Source: Glandiceps talaboti
Lineage: Eukaryota > Hemichordata > Enteropneusta > Spengelidae
Assembly: GCF_964340395.1 (NCBI RefSeq)
Contig: NC_135568.1
Location: forward strand, 4,795,579 to 4,859,578
Direction of reading: 5' to 3'
Length of the DNA: 64,000 nt
Shown: positions 38,736 to 50,894 of the stretch, piece after piece
Layout of the letters: every line of letters starts with the position of its first letter
How positions within the stretch are numbered: the stretch's first letter is position 1
Position numbers and translations under genes: made by a program
The notes under the pieces: model-generated
Database searches by the model: none
Seen by the model: the letters and a program-made list of their open reading frames with translations, nothing else
Told to the model about the DNA's origin: nothing

Positions 38736-39010
38736 ACTGTATACCTACTTTATTTTTCACCACTAGATATATTTTGCAATTTTACAGTCTTCAGTTAGTT
38801 CTCAAAGACTAATTTTCACTAATTAGTAGACTCGTACATTGTGTTAATATACAAGGAGGCATTTTAGTCACTACTTATTTTCACGAATTACCAAACCGAT
38901 GCATTGTTTTCATGTACAAGAAGGCATTTTAGTCACTACTTATTTTGCGTGTATGTTTTCAAGTGAAATATGCAAAAACAACTCAAGTAAAATTTTCCAG
39001 GTTTATAGTA
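38736..39010. repeat. RB family element with internal 60-bp duplication
   Basis: Contains the family blocks CTTCAGTTAGTTCTCAAAGA and ends AATTTTCCAGGTTTATAGTA. A segment of about 60 bases (GTACATTGTGTTAATATACA ... GGCATTTTAGTCACTACTTA) is present twice in tandem, as in the copy at 54373. Confidence 0.75.
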
Positions 39011-39361
39011 TTTCATCAACCATAAGTCTAATATCCACACTGACAGAGATAAGAAGCTTACCAAATTTAAACAGACAATTCTACACTGGTGAACAGTATA
39101 CTGTAGTAACCCATGACCTTTAAACTCTCTAGAACAGTTTTTCTTTTCTATTTTTTATTTAGTCAAATTAATTTTTACACCGATTGGCAACAAAATGAAA
39201 ACTTGATTTTAATTAATCATAAATGGAGATTCGGTTTTAGTTTAACACTAGCTATTCAATTAACAATGGTGTGATGGATACATGACAGATTAAATCATTA
39301 ATCATTAAAGCTATCTATAATCTTGGATATAGCAGTCATTCTAAGAAAGTCAGCCTGAGGT

Positions 39362-39790
39362 ATGATGTACGTACATACTGGTATCACCGTGGTATTCTCT
39401 GTTTTAGATTATCTTACTATTGTCAACGTCTCTTCAGACTCCATTTACACCTCTGGATATGAAGTCCTAGCCAACTGTAATTATTTCTGTTTTCCATTTA
39501 ACACTCTGTTTGATCAAGTCCCTCTTGTGACATGTCCTGTAAATGTCACCGTCTATAGATCACAATCACCTGTCTTCACATTGTATAAATCACTCAAGAC
39601 AATTTTTTTGTCTGTGTTTTTTTTAAGACCTCAGCAACTCACATTGTTAGTGATATTGACAAAAATTAAACAAAGAAAAACAAACAAATGGTGGCTGTGT
39701 AAGTAAATATTGAATTTGATGTCAACAAATCACAGTAGTTGTATAGGTAATATTAACCTCGGATGTCAACAAATCACACTGTGTTATAGA
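39362..39790. other. No supported gene; unrecognised 114-codon frame
   Basis: A plus-strand open frame at 39362-39706 encodes a hydrophobic, Val/Phe/Leu-rich peptide typical of T-rich DNA. No motif, and no splice or start context stands out. Directly after it, ATGTCAACAAATCACA is duplicated (near 39720 and 39765). Confidence 0.4.
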
Positions 39791-40031
39791 CAATAATGAC
39801 CTCCCTGAAGAGGAGAGACAGGTTAATAATATTATATATGATATTGACAATGATGCCTTCCATGAAATGACATGTAACTGTTGTTGTAAACAGTCCCCCA
39901 GCAGTTGGCTAAATGATTGTATTGTATTCACTTTATTTCTGTATGTTATTTTTGTATGCTTTACCATGCTTGCTATAGCTAGCATGTTGTTATGCAATGA
40001 AGATCAATCAATTGATTGATTGATTGATTGT
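39791..40031 (+). mobile_element. Possible retroposon 3' end with (AATC)/(GATT) tail
   Basis: About 80 open codons (acidic stretch NDLPEEERQVNNIIYDIDND, then a hydrophobic stretch) lead into CTATAGCTAG and AATGAAGATCAATCAATTGA with a short AATC/GATT run. The tail resembles the CR1-like tail at 5544. Alternatively a chance frame. Confidence 0.35.
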
Positions 40032-40675
40032 AACACCAACAAAGACTAAACCATGAACATGTAAAACTGGATAATTCAAGCCACAAATGGCCGAAACAGA
40101 GGACAATTAGCCAACTGCTGTAACAGAGATTGCTAACCAAATGTACTCTCTTACTGTGTAAAAGCCAGACCATGTTCTTCTATACTGAAAGATATGTCAT
40201 TGTGGGTTTATTGATGCCCCTTTATTACTCTTCAGTTAGTGAGTGAATGGCTACAGACACGCACATAATCATAAAAGTTATTCTTGTTTCTAATATTAAC
40301 AGCTACAATTCCAAGGGCTATAATCATTCTAAACAAACCCTTTTTGGTTGAGTTATTTATCTGTTGTTATAAAAACATGATTGATCTCAAACAGCCCTTT
40401 TGGTCAAGTTATTTATCTGTTGTTAAAAAAACATCCTTTTGTTAAACATAATCTGTATGGTATATTTTTATGCAAATAAATTCATTGAATAGGTGAGGGT
40501 ACAAATACCAACCTGCAACATTCACAATGTTCTAGATATACCAACTATATTATATTTAAACATACTTTTCCATCATTAAATTCATAACTCTATACCGTTC
40601 ATAAATTTTATGACCCAGTACACAGAAATATGACATCTAATGTTATATTTCTAGGAACAAGCTTTTAAAGTTATT

Positions 40676-41025
40676 GTCTTTGTCCAGAAAATATGGATTA
40701 TATACATGTACCTTGACCGTTTTATGTCATGACAACCTACATCTATTTCACAGGATACGTGGTGCACGAAATATATGTACAAAAATTCCATAATTACCCC
40801 TCTCCCCCACCCCCCATTTCTCCCCCACCCCCCACCCCCATTTTGACATATTGATGCTTGAGGAAGTATAACTATTATTCCTCAAAATTTGTCTTCAAAA
40901 ATACATGTGACCTAATGGTTTGTCACTGCTCTTCTAGCAACTCAGAGTGACAAGGCCCCTTAGGTGAATTGTATTTTTCTTGGCTGAGCGACAAAAAAAA
41001 TTGGGGAAATAATATATAACCATAA
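40676..41025. repeat. RE family hairpin element, copy 1
   Basis: Starts with CAGAAAATATGGATT. The right part (40870-41025) is a foldback: GTGACCTAATGGTTTGTCAC is mirrored by GTGACAAGGCCCCTTAGGT, with further pairing outward (AAAATACA; ATTATTCCTCAA with TTGGGGAAATAAT). A run of C-rich blocks at 40798-40842 lies inside. Confidence 0.65.
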
Positions 41026-41859
41026 TTCTATTTAAGTTCAGCATTTTCGCAATGGATTTTTAGCCACAAATGATAATACGTCAGTACACTTGACTAACAC
41101 AATATACCCACCTCATCAGCTGATTTTGATGAATGGTATTGTCAAGCCAGATTGCTAAGTCTCTAGCAAACAGTTTTAGAGAGGAAATGTGGTATAATTT
41201 ACACCAAATATAACATTTTTGAAATGAGTTCTGGATAGTGATATAATAAAGGAGATCATATCTAGTCAAATTTTGTCTTCTTTTTAAATTATCTGAATCC
41301 CTTTCACACAAAATTATGACTAAATGTCTCCAAGAGGAACAAATCTAGTCAAATGAATTATTTTCTTTTTATACATTTGAATACCTTTCCTACAAAATTA
41401 TAACCCAATGTCTCTGAAACTGTTAATGTTACCAAATTTCCGCCTGTTATAATACCAGGAATATTAATCCATACACAGTAAAACCTTCACTTCAAACAAT
41501 ACATACTGCGCCTCAAGCTCTGCTTGCAGAGATTTGGTGCTCTCTAAGTCTCCTTATTATTATATCCAGGATTACATCAAATAAACAGGCTTTTCCCTCA
41601 CTCTCCACGGATATTGTCCTATTTAGCCAATTTCCTGGCTTTGGTAATGATTTGGCACTTCACTTTATATATAAACAAAGATTACATCAAGAGTCAAAAT
41701 TTACCTGGCTCAAATTAAACTACTTCTTCACTTGGTAGTAATTTCACCAGGTGAACTGTTTCAATTATAATTTTCTATTGATTTCCATTGGTCTAACAGA
41801 CTACCACCTGTAATATTTGGTAATCTAGATATCATGTTTATGTCTAGGTTATTGTTGTT

Positions 41860-42262
41860 CATCCATTCTGACCTAATGCCTTTAAGTCTAGTTCCTGTAC
41901 ACCATCGTTACCATTTACACCTCCACTCACAGTGTAGTCAAAGTCATTACTTTAGAAGTCCTGATGTGCTTGAGATGAAATTTAAAATTCATCCAGAGCC
42001 ACCCACACAGTCATTAACATCTTGTCATTGTCAATCAATTACAACATTCTAATCAATAACACAGTCTCTCATAAAGTTAGTGTTTATTGGGGCAGTTATA
42101 ACTGTAATGTCCAACAGCTCAGGATGCTACTTATACACTGTTTATGTCAATATAGCAGTTGGGGTTCACTGATTGGATGAACAACTTTTTGTGCTGATTG
42201 AGGGACTTTGACCAGACGTGGTTTAGTTAGAGACCATGTTGGCATCCATTCTGACCTAATGC
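41860..42262 (+). mobile_element. RC family copy 1, flanked by 20-bp direct repeats
   Basis: CATCCATTCTGACCTAATGC is present exactly at 41860-41879 and 42243-42262. The body between contains CTCCACTCACAGTGTAGTCA, GTTTATTGGGGCAGTTATAA and TCAGGATGCTACTTATACAC, all shared with copies at 47095 and 48055. A 20-bp flanking direct repeat suits a target-site duplication from LINE-type retroposition. No pol III boxes were identified. Confidence 0.65.
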
Positions 42263-43014
42263 ATACTGTTATTAGGGTACCTAGCAAGCTTATCGGAGTA
42301 TAACTTAACTACTTCACCTTCCTACTCTATAAAATGAATTTTGCTGTTGTGATCCTTCTTGACAAGTTAAGTACACTTCTATACCATTATGGCGTATCTC
42401 CCTCACTGATGGCTATATCTATATTACTATTCTCCTATATGCATGACAGTTTTGTGATATACACAGCACAAAATCAACGTTCCCCAGACATTTCAAGTGA
42501 TATGTTGCTTGCCGCTACATTACAATAAATACAATCACTTTCTGTTAGCATACTCCATGTCCATAATTTACTGTGCAGGCATCTCACTGACCTCTCTTAT
42601 CACATTTTTTCTACAATATTATAAATCGAAATTGTCTTTATAATTAAATGAAAATGAAAAATATTTATAACAATTATTTAAAAGTACATCATTAAAATCA
42701 AGTCTACATTATGAAATCAAATCATTAAAAATAAAATTATTCTAAAATAATATTATAGATTAAAATTACCTGGTATGTCTGAATTGTTATTACCTAAATT
42801 GTAAATATTAAAATAATTCCTTAAAATTATTTAAAATCATACATTAAAATGTGTCTAAATTATATAATTATGAGCATCAAAATTACAATCATTTCAAAAT
42901 TACATGAAATTATACATATAAATTTTGACTTATTTATGAGAGAAACAAACCATCTAATACAATCAAACAGTTAATATCATTTCACCTCAATGTTAATCAA
43001 TTGTGTACAGACAT

Positions 43015-43430
43015 ACAGAAATGTCAAATATTATATCACAAATTGGTTCTTTAAATGAGTTGGTGTCGAGACCAAGACGATGGTGAAATAACTGGTAACT
43101 ATACATAATTAGGTTAAGTAGGGGACAACCTTGAGGGTCAAAAAATGTCTTACCTACCACTAAGGTAGGAGTTACATTGTAGGGTTGCCTAATCTACACA
43201 ATATCCAGATAAGTATGTCACGTGTAGAAATGTCAAATGTTAGACTCTCACAAATCACAAATGAATCGGTGTTGAAACCAGGACGGAAATGATATAACTA
43301 GTAACATTGGCTAATAAGGCGACAATCTTGGGGTCAAAAAATGTCCTACCCAACCACAAAGGTGAGAGTTAGGGTTGTCTAACCTACAGAATATCCAGAT
43401 AAGTATGTCATGTGTCAAAATAACTTTTGT
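43015..43430. repeat. ~208-bp tandem duplication
   Basis: Two diverged units starting AGAAATGTCAAAT (43017 and 43226) share GGGGACAACCTTGAGGGTCA / GGCGACAATCTTGGGGTCA and AATATCCAGATAAGTATGTC. Two copies only. Confidence 0.8.
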
Positions 43431-43691
43431 AGTTGCACAATGGTTCATTTGATTTATTTATTGTTACAACGTGGCTGTTAGCTCATTCAAAAATAACACT
43501 ATCAACAAAGCACGTAAAGATATTGAAAACGAGTTTTTGCTAAAAATGTCTGTTTTATATGTAAACTATTATTACATGGTCTGTTTTATCAATAGTTATA
43601 CATTTTCAATACAAAGGGAATGAATTAACCCAAATGTCAATACCATTTTTGATAGGACAATGCTACCAGATCAATAATACTGTTTTCATTG

Positions 43692-44040
43692 ACTGCATAT
43701 TGATGGTAGCTGTTGGTATCCTTGGTCCCTTGTTCATGATGGGTCTCTCCTCTGTCTGATGTTACGATGGCATCCATTAACCCTTTCATGACTAGAGACG
43801 AGTTTTAAATAATATGGGGACCCAATTTATATGAATACTTTCATAATTACAATATTATTTTATTAGGAAGTAACATTTCTTTAATTCCAGTCTAAAATGA
43901 AGTTGATATATGCCAAAAACTTACATAAAACAAGAATTTTGTCCAAACAATTTTGGCGGGAATGTTTTCAGTATTGAAGGGGTTAAGAGACCATGATGAA
44001 CAGGGACCAAAGATATCAACTACCATCAATATATGAACAT
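43692..44040. repeat. Inverted repeat with a TTAA element at its centre
   Basis: Outer arms 43692-43747 and 43987-44036 pair imperfectly (CATATTGATGGTAGCTG against the reverse complement of CAACTACCATCAATAT; TTGGTCCCTTGTTCATGATG against CATGATGAACAGGGACCAA). The space between the arms contains the small TTAA-flanked element listed next, plus ~30 bases. Confidence 0.75.
43781..43982. mobile_element. 202-bp TTAA-flanked piggyBac-like MITE
   Basis: TTAA at 43777-43780 and 43983-43986. Inverted ends are CCCTTTCA and CCCCTTCA. A CCC start inside TTAA is the usual form of piggyBac ends. No coding capacity. Confidence 0.65.
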
Positions 44041-45238
44041 GTACTTCCTGACCATCAGTTTTGGAGAGCGACATTAACGCTGAATAATTAAATCATTGCA
44101 TGATCAAGGTCCGTAGTAGAAGGATTAAAACATCGCATTTATTTCTAGTCTAAATACGGTTCCATATATATTTTGTCCTACTGATTCTTGGAACCATCAA
44201 CAATATATTCTCCATCTTAATTGAATTTATCAAAATTTTATTTGTAATATTTCTAATGGAATGTTGGTCTATTGATTTTTCAGTAAAAAAACATCTTTAT
44301 TGAATCTACAAAATTTTCTTTTTCTTTTTTTTTGTTATCAGAGGAATCAAGAAACACAATGTGATGTGGTATATAAATGTGCGATCTCAAGATCACATGG
44401 GCTGGCAAACAACATTTCACAATGCATCATGAGAAGAGGGAGACAAGACAACATCAAAGAAGAATTGAAAGATTCAGGTTCTGTTTAATACACGATAAGA
44501 TGAGTTGTATAGTTGTATCAGGCTTCTCAAATCACTAAAATGATAGCTGATAGCGTGGTGATGTAATATATCTTACAGACTCAGTTTTGCTGAATCTCAT
44601 AGCGTTACAACGAATAGCGAAGATTGAGGAGAACTGGTTGCAAAGTTGTCATGATACATCAAGTTTAATTCTAATGGATGTCCATGTCTATTCCACGTAT
44701 TGACACTGACATACTTGGACCTGCCCAGCTTTTTACATCAATAAAAACTATTCTTGTGTATTGCCTCCTACACCAAAGAAGCACTGCATAATCTCTAAAT
44801 AAATACCTAATTCAACATTAGTCAAACAAAAATCTATATTGTCCTGAAATGGAGTGATTTATTACCATGGTAACCATGGCATAAAGACAAATGAATGACC
44901 CGCTAAGGTCAGCATTTAGCTGAATGTGTTGTCCTCAAACCTGTTACCTTGGTAATAACATCGTACAAGAGAAGTGAATAAACATATTGATACTATGACC
45001 CTGCTACCATGACAATGACCTATGGCTGGCTTTTCAAACCCATCTGAGCACCATCAACTCAGGAATGTCAATACACTTCCTCCCCTTTTCAAACAGTGCT
45101 TTAAATAAATGCCACTTATTGGCATAATTACATTACCACAATGTTTGTTGTTTTACACCCAGAATCTATCAAATTGTGAAATTTACCTTTCAATGCTCTT
45201 GATAAAACTATCATTAAATGTCACGTTAAAAATGCTCA

Positions 45239-45545
45239 AACAAAAAATATGGGATTGATACCCTGGTTGTTCTACATCATTAATACTAGTTTATCTATGT
45301 TGTTTATTCTACGGTACTCAAAATATGGGTCAAAAAGTTAACCATTACTCTTCCCATTTTTTCCTTGACTATGCTTACACTGGTACAACCATAATAACCT
45401 GCAATACTTTTCTTCCTTCAGTGGGAAAATACTTGTGACCTAAGGGTTAGGTCACTTCTCGTCTTTCCCTTCAGAAGTGACAACGCCCCTTAGGTCATTT
45501 GTAAAATGTAGTCTCCTTGCCTGAATAAAGGAAGATTTTGGGGTT
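45239..45545. repeat. RE family hairpin element, copy 2
   Basis: Starts CAAAAAATATGGGATT. Its right part pairs TTGTGACCTAAGGGTTAGG with CCCCTTAGGTCATTTG, and TCACTTC with GAAGTGA, as in the copy at 40676. A third partial piece (CCCTTAGGTCACTTGTATTA) is at 47440-47510. Confidence 0.65.
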
Positions 45546-46644
45546 TAACGTGTGTGATGGTAGGATTGGAAGACCTAGCCTGGTTTAGCAGTGATGTGTT
45601 GTTATTCTGATAACACGTGCACATTGTATGTTGATCTTCAGCTTGGGCTGATTACCGTGTCATGTCATGTCATGTCATTGTTAAGGTTTGAAAATATTCA
45701 TCCATATTAGTCGGTTGTGAGTGATTACAAATGTCAGACTATGATTATTTAAATGAAGTCATTAAGTAAATGAACACTTGCAACTACAATAACGGGAGAA
45801 GTTTGACATTAAATCAACACATCAAGTGCGATAATTTACAGGTAATTTGCATGTAATTATGTACATTTAACATACTGGTATACATAGACAGATGCTGGTT
45901 ATGACTTTTGGGGGTGAGGCTAACTGAATCAATTTGAGCTCGAGTCACGACAAGCTATCGGAATAACATATCAGTGCCAAAAACAGGCTAGTCAACATAA
46001 CACATTTATTTTATTTAAGAGAAAACCTGCAGGTACAAGTGTATAGGTACATCATTGCACTTATTACTTCTCTAGTTACATATCCTCAGACCGCACTCTC
46101 TTTCTGTATCGCTCGCAAATCTATGTCATCATTCAACTCTATCATGGTTCGTTGCCATGGAAACAATGCAATTTGTGCATGATGAAGAATATAACCACTC
46201 TAATAATATATTCATTTTCATACACATGGAGTATTGTCTTTCCTGCTAAGTTTAGCTGCTGATATACAAATACTGAATACCCAATCTTTCTTGGATTATG
46301 TTCTTATATCCATTTGCATTCATTCATTCATTCATTCATTCATTTTGACATATGTAAACAAATAAAACACAACTTCTGTTCTTCCACTAAAGATTTCAAA
46401 ACAGACAGGTTTCAAACAAACCACTTGTCCTTCAGTGTCCACAGTAGATTTGATGATTGAGCCAAATGTCATCACAAAATAGCTAGGGGTATTGAACACA
46501 AGGGAGGTGTGAAAAGGTTGTAACAGCTTCAATATGTAAATTCAGGTGTGAAAGTACTTGTCAGTTACTTGCTATTTAGTAATATATTTATTCTCAGAGA
46601 TATAGAGATAAATTTATATTAACATTGAAAAACATTAATCATAT

Positions 46645-46849
46645 ATTGTAAAACTGGAAATTTTCGCCAAAGACTTATTTTCGCTCATTTCACTACAAAG
46701 ACATGAAAATAAGTCGTGACTAAACTGCCCTCTTGTACATTAACAGAATGTACAAATTTAGTAATTAGTAAAAATTAGTCTTTGAGAACTAGTTGAAGAC
46801 TGTAAAATTTCAAAATTTTCTAATAGTGAAAATATTTTGGTTTACAGTA
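46645..46849. repeat. RB family element, short copy with clear inverted ends
   Basis: The left end TTGTAAAACTGGAAATTTTC is mirrored at the right by GAAAATATTTTGGTTTACAG. Flanking TA on both sides fits a TA target duplication, as in Tc1/mariner-type MITEs. It lacks the internal duplication seen at 38736 and 54373. Confidence 0.75.
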
Positions 46850-47094
46850 AAACTGTAAGGGAAGCAAAAATTAGTTGTCAATGTTATGAATTGAGTTCAC
46901 TTCCTGTTACAATCTTAGAAGTGGTTGTAAGTAATTACTGTCTAACTTAGAGTCCACTCTCTGTGATTATGTCACTATACATGTACATTGGTGGAATATG
47001 TTAAACATACTCTCATTGAGTGACAAGTTGTTAACTTCAATATACAAGTTAGGTTGCTGTCATATTCTTTTATGACATTCTGTCTGATCCAGCT

Positions 47095-47440
47095 CGGTCA
47101 CTGAAGGAGGACGATTTATTTGTTAAAAGTTCATCTGTTCCTAGTCCGACACGGTATCATTACCATTTATACCTCCACTCACAGTATAGTCAAAGTCGTT
47201 ATTCTAGAAGTCCTGAGATGCATGGGATGCAATTTAAAATTAAAATTCATCCACAGCCACCCACACAGTCATTAACATCATGTTTTGTTAATCAATCACA
47301 CAATTATAACCAATAACACAGTCCCTTGTAAAGTTAGTGTGTATTGGGGCAGTTATGTAATGTCCAAATATGGTATATTTGTCAGCTCAGGATGCTACTT
47401 ATACACTGCTTAGGCACAATAAAAGGCTGGGTTCACTGAT
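47095..47440 (+). repeat. RC family copy 2
   Basis: Shares CTCCACTCACAGTATAGTCA, CCACCCACACAGTCATTAAC, TATTGGGGCAGTTATGTAAT and TCAGGATGCTACTTATACAC with the copy at 41860. The 20-bp flanking repeats are absent. An RE fragment follows directly. Confidence 0.75.
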
Positions 47441-48054
47441 TGGTCCCTTAGGTCACTTGTATTATTCTTGGCTGAGTGAAGAAAAATACTGAGGAATAAT
47501 ATCTAATTATCTGCTGATGACAGCCAGTGGGCTTAAAAGTCAAGAAAATGATAATTAAATAAAAAAAGAATAAACTAAATTTAGGCAACTTTGCCAGTGT
47601 TGTTGGGGAATGTGACATCAATGACTTCCTTGATGGTCCTAAATTGTGAATTGTAAGAACAATTAAAAACTGTAGATAATAGCCAAATCAGCCTATAGTA
47701 TATCAGGTAATAAACACAAGCAAAAAAGTTTAAGAGTACATTAGGCAAAGACTGCAGACTGCCTGAAGACTACTCGGCTAGGGAGAAGTAACATAGGGCA
47801 ATGATTGATCCATTTACATCCATTTTTATGATACTTATGGATAATTTACTACTATTATACAAATAAATTACCCTTCCTCACAAAGTATCAATTGATGTGT
47901 GGATATGCCAGAGTCATTATTACCCATATACATCACAAGTATGAACGGCTGACCTTCATAACAATATCGACTGTACACACGTCATCTCAATATCTTCAAT
48001 TATAAGTAATGGTCATAAATAAGTCATATCTGAAGTGATCTGCTCAGGTACACG

Positions 48055-48420
48055 ATGTCCTCGTCTGGATGCCAACACTGTTTCTAACTAAACCATGTCT
48101 GGTCAAAGTCATTTCAATCAGCACAAAAAGTTCATCCAATCAGTGAACCCCAACTGTTATGGTGATGTAAACGGTGTATAAGTAGCATCCTGAGCTGACA
48201 AATATACCATATTTTGACATTTAATAATATATAACTGCCCCGATAAACACTAACTTTATGAGGGAATGTGTTATTGGTTAGAATTTGTGGTTGGCAGTGG
48301 ATGAATTTTAACTTGCAACTTTTGCATCTCATGACTTCTAGAGTAATGACTTTGACTATACTGTGAGTGGAGGTATAAATGGTAATGATACTGTATAGGA
48401 ACTAGACTATGTGAGTAGAG
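48055..48420 (-). repeat. RC family copy 3, reversed
   Basis: Reverse complement of the copies at 41860 and 47095: GGTGTATAAGTAGCATCCTG, AACTGCCCCGATAAACACTA, ACTATACTGTGAGTGGAGGT. A 66-codon minus-strand frame inside is incidental. Confidence 0.75.
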
Positions 48421-49035
48421 GTAGAAAGTATTCAGATTGAGATAAAAATTTAGGGGTGAAAAATTTATGCTTGGCAGAGATATAGAAACAGTCGGCCTAC
48501 AACAAAAGACTAATCCGTGTATTAAGATTAATTATAGCCCTTTATAAACATTTCACAGGTACAAAAAATGTGCAACATATGTATATTCTATATATGATAT
48601 ACATATAATACAAACAAATCTCTGATCTTGCATGTCACTGCCATACCAAACATAACATCACAACCTTTATCTACAATACCTCGGCATGACACCCAAGATT
48701 TCCTACCCACGAGATGACAACCCTTTCACATATTCAAGATTCCGGAGACCTCAATTTGACCTGCCTTTCCTTGAACACAAGGCAGTCATCAAAGCCACTC
48801 GTCTAGTATTTATGAAACTAGAGCTCTACTTGGAGATCAAGTGAAATAGGTTGAGTGCTTTTATATGCGCTTTTCTCAGATCATGACACCTTGTTGCTTC
48901 ACTTGTCACCACTCAGCAAGAAAATGCTAATTTGAGTTTTCATCAATATCACTAACTTAGACTTTCAGACACAGTTGAACAGTAAGATGCAATATTACAG
49001 ATTTCCTATATTGCTCCCATATCAAACTAGGTTTC

Positions 49036-49075
49036 CTTACACCCCCCAAACCCCAAACCCCCTCCCCCCCTCTAG
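49036..49075 (-). other. G-rich tract with quadruplex potential
   Basis: On the minus strand: GAGGGGGGGGAGGGGG, then TTTGGGGTTTGGGGGG. Four or more runs of at least four G separated by one to three bases satisfy the usual G-quadruplex pattern. It sits at the left edge of the next tandem array. Confidence 0.7.
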
Positions 49076-49560
49076 TATAATGGATTCAATCCTGTGATTA
49101 CAAGAAATGTATATTGGTTACTTACATGACAATATATTCCTTTGTTATGCAAATTTGACATGATTCATAGCTACTCCATATTTTGTCAGCATTAAACATG
49201 GCTAGCTACTACTTGACTGATCGCCCCCTCAGGTATAATGGACTCAACCCTATGATTTCCAGAAATTTAAATTTCTCATTTATATGGCAACATTTTACTT
49301 TGTTATGCAAATTTCCCATGTCACTCACAGTTACTCCATACTTTGTCAGTTATAACTTGAACATGGCTATCTGTCACTACTTGACTGGTCACCCCTTGGG
49401 TGTAATGGATTCAACCATGTGATTTCCAGAAAATATAACTTGATATTTACATAACAATATATTCATTTGTTATGTAAATTACACATGTGCCTCACAATGA
49501 CTTCATAATTTATCAGCTATAATTTGAACATGGCTCACTGTCATTATTTAATTATTCATC
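49075..49560. repeat. ~165-bp tandem repeat, three units
   Basis: Repeated blocks: TATAATGGAYTCAAYCCTRT, TTTGTTATGCAAATTT, ACTCCATAYTTTGTCAG, ACATGGCTAKCTNNTACTTG. The ATGCAAAT octamer word appears in two units and is altered to ATGTAAAT in the third. Confidence 0.8.
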
Positions 49561-50249
49561 AGAATTTGGTTAAAGATAAACATACACATACTATATCAGT
49601 CCCAAACACAAAACCATGTGTTATGTTCCGGATAACAGCTGTCCTTCAAAATTAAAATAGACAGGTGGATTTTAATATATCACTTTTTGCTCTAAAACAT
49701 ATCATCTCATTTCAACTCTGTAATGGAATTTATGACTACATTGAAGACTTTTGCCTTACAAGCAACAATCAGCCTTCTTGATCAAATATAATGTTCACAA
49801 ATTATCTTTATCACTTTGTTGGTGACCAAAGTATTTTTATTGTAACGTGTCCATAGACTGTAAGATATGAATTGTTGTTCAGCCCTATCAGACTCCTTAA
49901 CCACTGCTATAGCATGGCACGGATGTCTGTATCTTACAGACTAACGTGTCCATAGATAATTCATTCTGTACGCTTAATTTCAACTACCATTATCTCGTAT
50001 CTAAATATTGCTTTTAATTAAGATTGTCAATACCATTATTATAAACCATAAACTACTACCCTCTACATAGTGATTTGTGATTTTGCTTCACGTTCTCACT
50101 AAACCATTTGCGATACTAAGCATCAACCTAGTCATTTAGCCTTACCCCTCCCCATGATCATTATCAGCATACCTGTAGTAGAAATTTACATAATATTAGC
50201 ATATATGTAAATTATGTTGCTGCTAACTTTGGTGTTCATCTGAGTAATG

Positions 50250-50505
50250 AGTGCACATTTACATGACTTCATTTGAATATGGTTTTCAAATAGTCTGACA
50301 GTGTTATCACTCCCCATTGTAACCAATCAGTTTGAATGTTCATTTACATAATGACTTCATTTCAATAGGTAGTCAAACAGTCTGACATAGAGTTATCACT
50401 CCCCATTGCAACCAATCAGTTTAAGTGTACATTTACATAATGACTTCATTTGAATATCTCTCCCCAACATGACCAATCAGCTTGCGTGAATACATTCAAA
50501 TCACA
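50250..50505. repeat. ~88-bp tandem repeat, three units
   Basis: Units share CATTTACATAATGACTTCAT, CAGTCTGACA, ATCACTCCCCATTG and AACCAATCAGTTT. The CCAATCAG words resemble CCAAT boxes, though nothing else suggests a promoter. Confidence 0.8.
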
Positions 50506-50894
50506 ATAACAGCTTCACACTTATAGTATGTGGAAAGTGAACCAAAATTACAGATCATGATGTAGATGGGTGATTGCATGTATGATGTTATATCATATAA
50601 TATTTCATGAATACAAATTGCTGGCAACCAAACCTTTTTAAGTATGATAAATATTACTATTTGCTTTTATACTAATCATATATGGTTTTCTAATCAGTGA
50701 CTTTCTCTCCAAAACTGTTTAAAAAAATAAATCCTTGTGGCAGGTTGGTTACTCACAATGTACAATATTGGGTTTATGGAAAAGATAGGTCTTATAATAC
50801 ATTGTATACACAGGATTTTTTGTTCATAAATGATTTTTGTGTCAGAAATCACTTCAAAATAAAATCCTTGAGTACTTAAACTTGAGTACTTGGC

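Noticed and set aside
46090-46130. Minus-strand RAIQKESA, resembling KRIQKELA of UBE2E
   Set aside because: A stop follows after one more residue and nothing downstream resembles ITLDPPPN.
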